Assembly (NCBI GenBank): GCA_009784765.1 | Contig: WQXP01000001.1 | Location: forward strand, 1 to 26,904 | DNA length: 26,904 bases | Origin: Oscillospiraceae bacterium | Lineage (GTDB): Bacteria > Bacillota > Clostridia > Oscillospirales > Ruminococcaceae | Reading direction: 5' to 3' | The notes under the pieces: model-generated | The model's input: the letters and a program-made list of their open reading frames with translations, nothing else | What the model was told of the DNA's origin: nothing | Databases searched by the model: none | Made by a program: the position numbers and the translations under genes | Shown: piece after piece, positions 23,250-26,904 of the stretch | Layout: each line of letters opens with the position of its first letter | Numbering within the stretch: the first letter of the stretch is position 1

Positions 23250-25688
23250 ATGAAATGTAATAAATGCAAAAAAGGAACGGCAGTCGTATTTATCACGACT
23301 ATGCAGGGCAACGAGAAGCGCAACGAGGGGTTGTGCGAAGTCTGCGCGAAAAAGCTTGGGATTCCGCAAGTGGGCGACTATACGAAGCAAATGGGAATCA
23401 CAGAGATGAAGCAGACGGAGTTTCCTGAAAATGAACTTAAAGCCGCAATCGAAGAGAGCTGTAAAGCTATTTTCGGAGACGGCGGCTTGTTTGAGAACAT
23501 TGTTGCGGAACACGGCGAAGAATCCGAAGCAGACGACGAGCAAATTGATGCTTTCAAGATGGGCGGAACAGATGTTTTGCCGGACTTTTTGCAAAACATC
23601 TTCAAAGATATTTTCGGCGAAGACACACCTGTGCCGACACCGATTGTTGTGTCGTCAAGCACTCACCCCCGCGGATTTCCGGGGCTGATTACCGCGAGCA
23701 TCAGTAGGGATAAATCGCCGCGTGAAGCGAAGAAAGCGAAGAAAGCGCAAATCAAAGAAAACCCCAAGCGCAAGTTTTTAGACGCTTACTGTACCAATGT
23801 TACCGCGAAAGCTCAGCGGGGGGAACTTGATAAAGTAATCGGGCGGGAAAAAGAAATCGAGCGTGTGATTCAGATTTTGTCGCGCCGCACCAAGAACAAT
23901 CCTTGTTTAATCGGCGAACCCGGAGTCGGCAAAACAGCAATTGCTGAAGGAATTGCGCAGAAGTTAGTCGCGGGGGAAGTGCCTTTCAGATTGCAAAAGA
24001 AAGAGATTTACTTGCTTGATTTAACCGTGCTTATTGCAGGGACGCAGTTTCGCGGGCAGTTCGAACAGCGGGTTAAATCCCTTTTGGAAGAAATCAAGAA
24101 CGACGGCAATATCATCGTTTTTATCGACGAAGTCCACGGTTTAGTCGGAACAGGGGATTCGGACGGAACCATGAACGCCGCGAATATGTTCAAACCTGCG
24201 CTTTCACGTGGGGAAATGCAGGTAATCGGCGCGACGACTTTCAAAGAGTATCGCAAGCATATCGAAAAAGACGGCGCACTCGAGCGGCGATTCCAGCCCG
24301 TAACAGTCGCGGAGCCGACCCTTGCCGAAACGGTGGAGCTTCTTAAAGGCATTAAGAAGTATTATGAAGAGCATCACAAAATCCGCGTACCTGACGCTAT
24401 TTTGCGTTCCTGTGCGACGCTTTCGGAGCGTTATATAACCGACAGGTTTCTGCCTGACAAAGCAATCGACTTGCTTGATGAGGCGGCAGCGTGTGCGAGC
24501 ATTCGAAACAAAGATTTAGGGGTTTATGAAAAGCTCAAGACAGAGAACTTCAAACTTGCGAAAAGAGAAAGCGAGCTTGTGACTGTGGCGCGATTCCCTG
24601 AAGATGTGGATTACGCCAAAATCGCGGAGTTGAAAACGCTGATTGCACAGAACAATGAACGCTTAGCAGAGCTTGAGCCGATTGTCGGCAATCTTGAAGT
24701 TACTGAAAACGACCTCTCCACGGTGATTGAACTGTGGACGGGTGTTCCTGCAGCGAAAATCTTGGAAGCGGAGTTCCGCAAAATCATGAATATTGAGAGC
24801 GTTCTCAAGAGCAAAGTGATTGGGCAAGACAGTGCCTGCGAATTAGTCGCCACTGCTATTCGCCGCTCACGTGTGCGGCTCTCTGCCCGTAAACGCCCCG
24901 CGTCGTTCATATTCGTCGGCCCGACCGGGGTCGGCAAAACAGAGCTTGTTAAAATCCTTGCAGGGGAGCTGTTTGACTCGGTAGACCCACTCATTCGCCT
25001 TGATATGTCCGAGTTCATGGAAAAGCACAGCGTTTCGCGGATTATCGGTTCGCCGCCGGGGTATATCGGATATGATGAGGCAGGGCAACTCACCGAAAAA
25101 GTCCGTCGTAAGCCTTATTCGGTAGTTTTGTTCGACGAAATCGAAAAAGCACACCCCGATGTTATGAATATACTTTTGCAAATCTTGGACGAAGGCAAAG
25201 TCAACGACGCCCACGGGCGGACTGTTTCCTTCGAGAACACTGTAATCGCCATGACAAGCAATGCAGGTTCGACAGACAAATCCACAGGGCTTGGGTTCGC
25301 GAAAACAGACGGCGATGTTTCACAGGAAAAAGTAATGAAAGCACTCAAAGAGTTTCTGCGTCCTGAGTTTCTGAGCCGTGTAGATGAAGTTGTCGTGTTC
25401 AAGCCGCTGACTAAGGAGCATTACGCAGGTATTGCGCGGCTCATGGTGGAAGAAATGCGCGAGCCCCTTGGCGAAAAGAACATTAAACTCCGCATAGCAG
25501 AAGAAGTGTATGAATATATTGCAGGTAAAGCATTCGGGAACAAATACGGCGGACGGGATATTCGCCGCGTAATTCGCGACGAAGTCGAAAATGCAGTCGC
25601 GACACTCATAGTCCGCAAAAGTGGGGAGGGTAAGCCCATTCGCTCCGTAGGAATCGCTGTTAAAGGAGAGAAGATTAGCGTCAGATGA
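23250..25688 (+). CDS. clpE: ClpE-type Clp ATPase with N-terminal zinc finger
   Basis: This 812-residue HSP100 unfoldase feeds proteins to ClpP. The N-terminal C4 zinc finger has C3, C6, C29 and C32, as in ClpE/McsA. An acidic, unconserved linker leads to AAA1: Walker A GEPGVGKT (222-229), Walker B FIDEVH (291-296). A short middle coiled coil (about 425-480) follows. AAA2 has Walker A GPTGVGKT (557-564), Walker [10 protein letters not shown] (627-635), sensor TSNAG (669-673) and the ClpP-binding loop LGF (681-683). A typical Clp_N repeat domain is absent. AGGAGA precedes the ATG, 9 bp after the CvpA-like gene. No CtsR, McsA or McsB gene is adjacent, and I see no CtsR operator in the immediate upstream sequence, which is coding. 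Confidence 0.9.
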   Translation: MKCNKCKKGTAVVFITTMQGNEKRNEGLCEVCAKKLGIPQVGDYTKQMGITEMKQTEFPENELKAAIEESCKAIFGDGGLFENIVAEHGEESEADDEQIDAFKMGGTDVLPDFLQNIFKDIFGEDTPVPTPIVVSSSTHPRGFPGLITASISRDKSPREAKKAKKAQIKENPKRKFLDAYCTNVTAKAQRGELDKVIGREKEIERVIQILSRRTKNNPCLIGEPGVGKTAIAEGIAQKLVAGEVPFRLQKKEIYLLDLTVLIAGTQFRGQFEQRVKSLLEEIKNDGNIIVFIDEVHGLVGTGDSDGTMNAANMFKPALSRGEMQVIGATTFKEYRKHIEKDGALERRFQPVTVAEPTLAETVELLKGIKKYYEEHHKIRVPDAILRSCATLSERYITDRFLPDKAIDLLDEAAACASIRNKDLGVYEKLKTENFKLAKRESELVTVARFPEDVDYAKIAELKTLIAQNNERLAELEPIVGNLEVTENDLSTVIELWTGVPAAKILEAEFRKIMNIESVLKSKVIGQDSACELVATAIRRSRVRLSARKRPASFIFVGPTGVGKTELVKILAGELFDSVDPLIRLDMSEFMEKHSVSRIIGSPPGYIGYDEAGQLTEKVRRKPYSVVLFDEIEKAHPDVMNILLQILDEGKVNDAHGRTVSFENTVIAMTSNAGSTDKSTGLGFAKTDGDVSQEKVMKALKEFLRPEFLSRVDEVVVFKPLTKEHYAGIARLMVEEMREPLGEKNIKLRIAEEVYEYIAGKAFGNKYGGRDIRRVIRDEVENAVATLIVRKSGEGKPIRSVGIAVKGEKISVR

Positions 25689-25702
25689 TGACAGTTGATA
25701 AT

Positions 25703-25723
25703 TGACAATTGACAGTTGACAGT
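25703..25723 (+). repeat. Dispersed TTGACAATTGACAGTTG-type repeat, copy 3
   Basis: The 21-bp core is identical (reverse complement) to 20504-20524. A weaker unit (GACAGTTGATAA) precedes it at 25689-25701. The block begins directly after the clpE stop codon. Confidence 0.7.
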
Positions 25724-25778
25724 TACGCGCCGAACAGCGCGTTTGTATCAACGAGTTTGTGCAAGGAGTACAGTTCAT

Positions 25779-26486
25779 ATGACAACAGCAAAACGCAAGA
25801 CCGCCGTAATCACAGGCGGCACCGGAACAATCGGGCGGGCAATGGTGGAAATTATCTCGAAACGCTATGACGTTGTTTTCACCTATAATCATAACAAGAA
25901 AAAAGCAGATGAACTTGAGCGGCTCTACTCTGCGAAGGCTTATCGCGGCGATATTACCGACATTAACGTCGCCCAGAGGCTTGCCGCACGCCATGAGTGC
26001 GACTTGCTGATTAACAATGCGGGAATCTCGCAAATCAAACCTTTTGCAGACCTCACGGAGCTTGACTGGTACAAGATGATGGACGTGCATTTGACAGGCT
26101 CATTCTATATCACACAGGCGTTTCTGCCCGCAATGGTCACGAAGAAAAGCGGGTGCATACTTAACATATCGTCGATTTGGGGGCAAGTCGGTGCATCGTG
26201 TGAGGTGCATTACTCCACCGCAAAAGCAGGGTTAATCGGGTTCACCAAAGCGTTGGCGAAAGAATACGGGCCGTCGGGTATTCGCGTGAACTGCATTGCC
26301 CCCGGGGTAATCGAAGGCGGAATGAACGCAGATTTGCCTGCCGATGTCCTCCGCGAACTTAAAGAACAGTCGCCACTCGGGCGGCTCGGCACAGCGAAAG
26401 ACGTGGCAGTCGCGGCTCTGTACTTAGCCGGCGCGGAGTTCGTTACAGGGCAGGTGTTGGGAATAGACGGCGGATTTTTGTTGTAA
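25779..26486 (+). CDS. SDR oxidoreductase, probably EF-P 5-aminopentanone reductase
   Basis: The 235-residue short-chain dehydrogenase has TGGTGTIG (12-19) for NADP(H), NNAGISQ, the catalytic serine in LNISSIWG, and the YxxxK in HYSTAKAGLIGFTKAL. The stretch GASCEVHYS...AKEYGPSGIRVNCIAPGVI resembles YmfI (EfpI), which reduces the 5-aminopentanone attached to a lysine of elongation factor P in B. subtilis. A general 3-oxoacyl-ACP reductase (FabG) is the alternative. The start at 25779 is chosen for AAGGAG about 10 bases upstream; an upstream in-frame start at 25716 would fall inside the dispersed repeat. No efp gene is visible here. Confidence 0.85.
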   Translation: MTTAKRKTAVITGGTGTIGRAMVEIISKRYDVVFTYNHNKKKADELERLYSAKAYRGDITDINVAQRLAARHECDLLINNAGISQIKPFADLTELDWYKMMDVHLTGSFYITQAFLPAMVTKKSGCILNISSIWGQVGASCEVHYSTAKAGLIGFTKALAKEYGPSGIRVNCIAPGVIEGGMNADLPADVLRELKEQSPLGRLGTAKDVAVAALYLAGAEFVTGQVLGIDGGFLL

Positions 26487-26523
26487 TCCCCCTAACCGCA
26501 CACAATCAGAAGGAGAAAAACCT

Positions 26524-26757
26524 ATGGAATTACTAATAGTTTTCGTGAGCATATTTTTGTCGTCGATTGCTCTTTACTACATCATAAAGTATGCTGTGCG
26601 AAACGGCATTAACGAGTCCATGCTCGCCAGCGATGAGCAAAGAGAAGAAAGCGATGACGATACTCCGCAAAAAGAGTGCCCTCAATGCGAAAAGGCGCAC
26701 GATTTTGATTACCCAAAATGCCCGCATTGCGCACATGAATACGAAACGCTTAAATAA
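26524..26757 (+). CDS. Small membrane protein with C-terminal zinc ribbon
   Basis: The 77-residue protein has one N-terminal hydrophobic helix (about 3-24), a charged linker, and a C4 zinc ribbon (ECPQCEKAHDF ... KCPHCAHEYETL). No family is recognised. AAGGAG lies 9 bases before the ATG. It sits between the SDR and dihydroorotase genes in the same direction, 37 bp after the former. Confidence 0.75.
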   Translation: MELLIVFVSIFLSSIALYYIIKYAVRNGINESMLASDEQREESDDDTPQKECPQCEKAHDFDYPKCPHCAHEYETLK

Positions 26758-26768
26758 CGGAGCAAAAC

Positions 26769-26904
26769 ATGACAACACTACTCAAAAACGGTACTGTAAT
26801 CGAAAGCAAAGCAGACGTGCTAATCACGGACGGTAAAATCGCGGCAATCGCGCCTGAAATTACCGACTCTGCCGGAGTTGTGATAGACTGCACAGGGCTG
26901 ACTA
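26769..26904 (+). CDS. pyrC: Dihydroorotase, N-terminal fragment (runs off window)
   Basis: Forty-five residues are visible, beginning MTTLLKNGTVIE, then ADVLITDGKIAAIAPEI and VVIDCTGLT. The layout 'LLKNG.V......DVLI.DGKIAAI.....VIDC.GL' is the beta-sandwich start of the cyclic amidohydrolase superfamily and fits Gram-positive dihydroorotase (PyrC), which makes dihydroorotate in pyrimidine synthesis. The metal-binding HxH would lie outside the window, so dihydropyrimidinase or another amidohydrolase cannot be fully excluded. CGGAG precedes the ATG, 11 bp after the small zinc-ribbon gene. Confidence 0.75.
   Translation, partial: MTTLLKNGTVIESKADVLITDGKIAAIAPEITDSAGVVIDCTGLT

Noticed and set aside
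25320..26090. 256-aa minus-strand reading frame opposite clpE end and the SDR
   Set aside because: It has Cys/His-rich low-quality sequence, no family motif and no ribosome-binding site. It overlaps two well-supported genes and includes the translated dispersed repeat (QLSIVNYQLS).
1..26904. tRNA, rRNA, CRISPR array or transposase
   Set aside because: Intergenic gaps are short and show no cloverleaf, regular spaced repeats or transposase frames.

Overview
The window looks like a chromosomal segment of an anaerobic, probably spore-forming member of the Clostridia (Firmicutes), with roughly balanced GC content. This is inferred from the gene set: Rex, a ClpE-type Clp ATPase with an N-terminal zinc finger, CheC, a folate-type ECF transporter S component, a SpoIIQ-like LytM protein, an EF-P 5-aminopentanone-reductase-like SDR, CotH kinases, and GTP-dependent PEPCK with a type Ic aspartate aminotransferase. 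Several consensus sigma-A promoters and GGAGG-type ribosome binding sites agree with this. The species cannot be named from the sequence alone.

Left edge (1-563). The start of a leftward gene encodes an Avd-like four-helix-bundle protein, the accessory protein of diversity-generating retroelements (DGRs). It has its own strong promoter and a ~200-nt leader with hairpins. The retroelement body (template repeat, reverse transcriptase) would lie outside the window.

Leftward operon (564-7568). From one consensus promoter the order is: cytoplasmic GH113-like glycosidase, FkbM methyltransferase, a membrane-anchored DUF6273-type protein whose C-terminus has the form of a DGR variable region, type Ic aminotransferase (with a palindrome-containing insertion), and PEPCK (with an ~80-residue acidic insertion). 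A strong terminator follows.

Divergent control region (7569-7866). It contains two facing consensus promoters and a 10-bp-phased A4T4 tract expected to be intrinsically curved.

Rightward operon (7867-17191). Aconitase and NADP-type isocitrate dehydrogenase are followed by the redox sensor Rex, which overlaps or abuts a secreted CotH-kinase gene. A second, larger secreted CotH kinase follows, with Cys-rich insertions and a lamin-tail domain. Aconitase and Idh make 2-oxoglutarate from citrate; PEPCK and the aminotransferase work at the oxaloacetate node, so the divergent pair plausibly governs carbon flow into amino acids.

Centre (17192-20530). A terminator and a consensus promoter precede pfkA, an ECF S component, a VapC-type toxin-antitoxin pair and proC, joined by 1-4 nt overlaps. 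A convergent terminator follows.

Right side (20532-26904). A leftward SpoIIQ-like gene is divergent from cheC, a CvpA-like membrane protein, clpE, the SDR, a small zinc-ribbon membrane protein and the start of dihydroorotase. A dispersed repeat built on TTGACAATTGACAGTTG sits at the 3' ends of three of these genes.

No tRNA, rRNA, CRISPR array or transposase was recognised. The most interesting leads are the possible DGR (Avd-like gene plus DUF6273 protein), the in-frame palindromic insertion in the aminotransferase, and the tandem CotH kinases attached to a Rex/aconitase/Idh operon.
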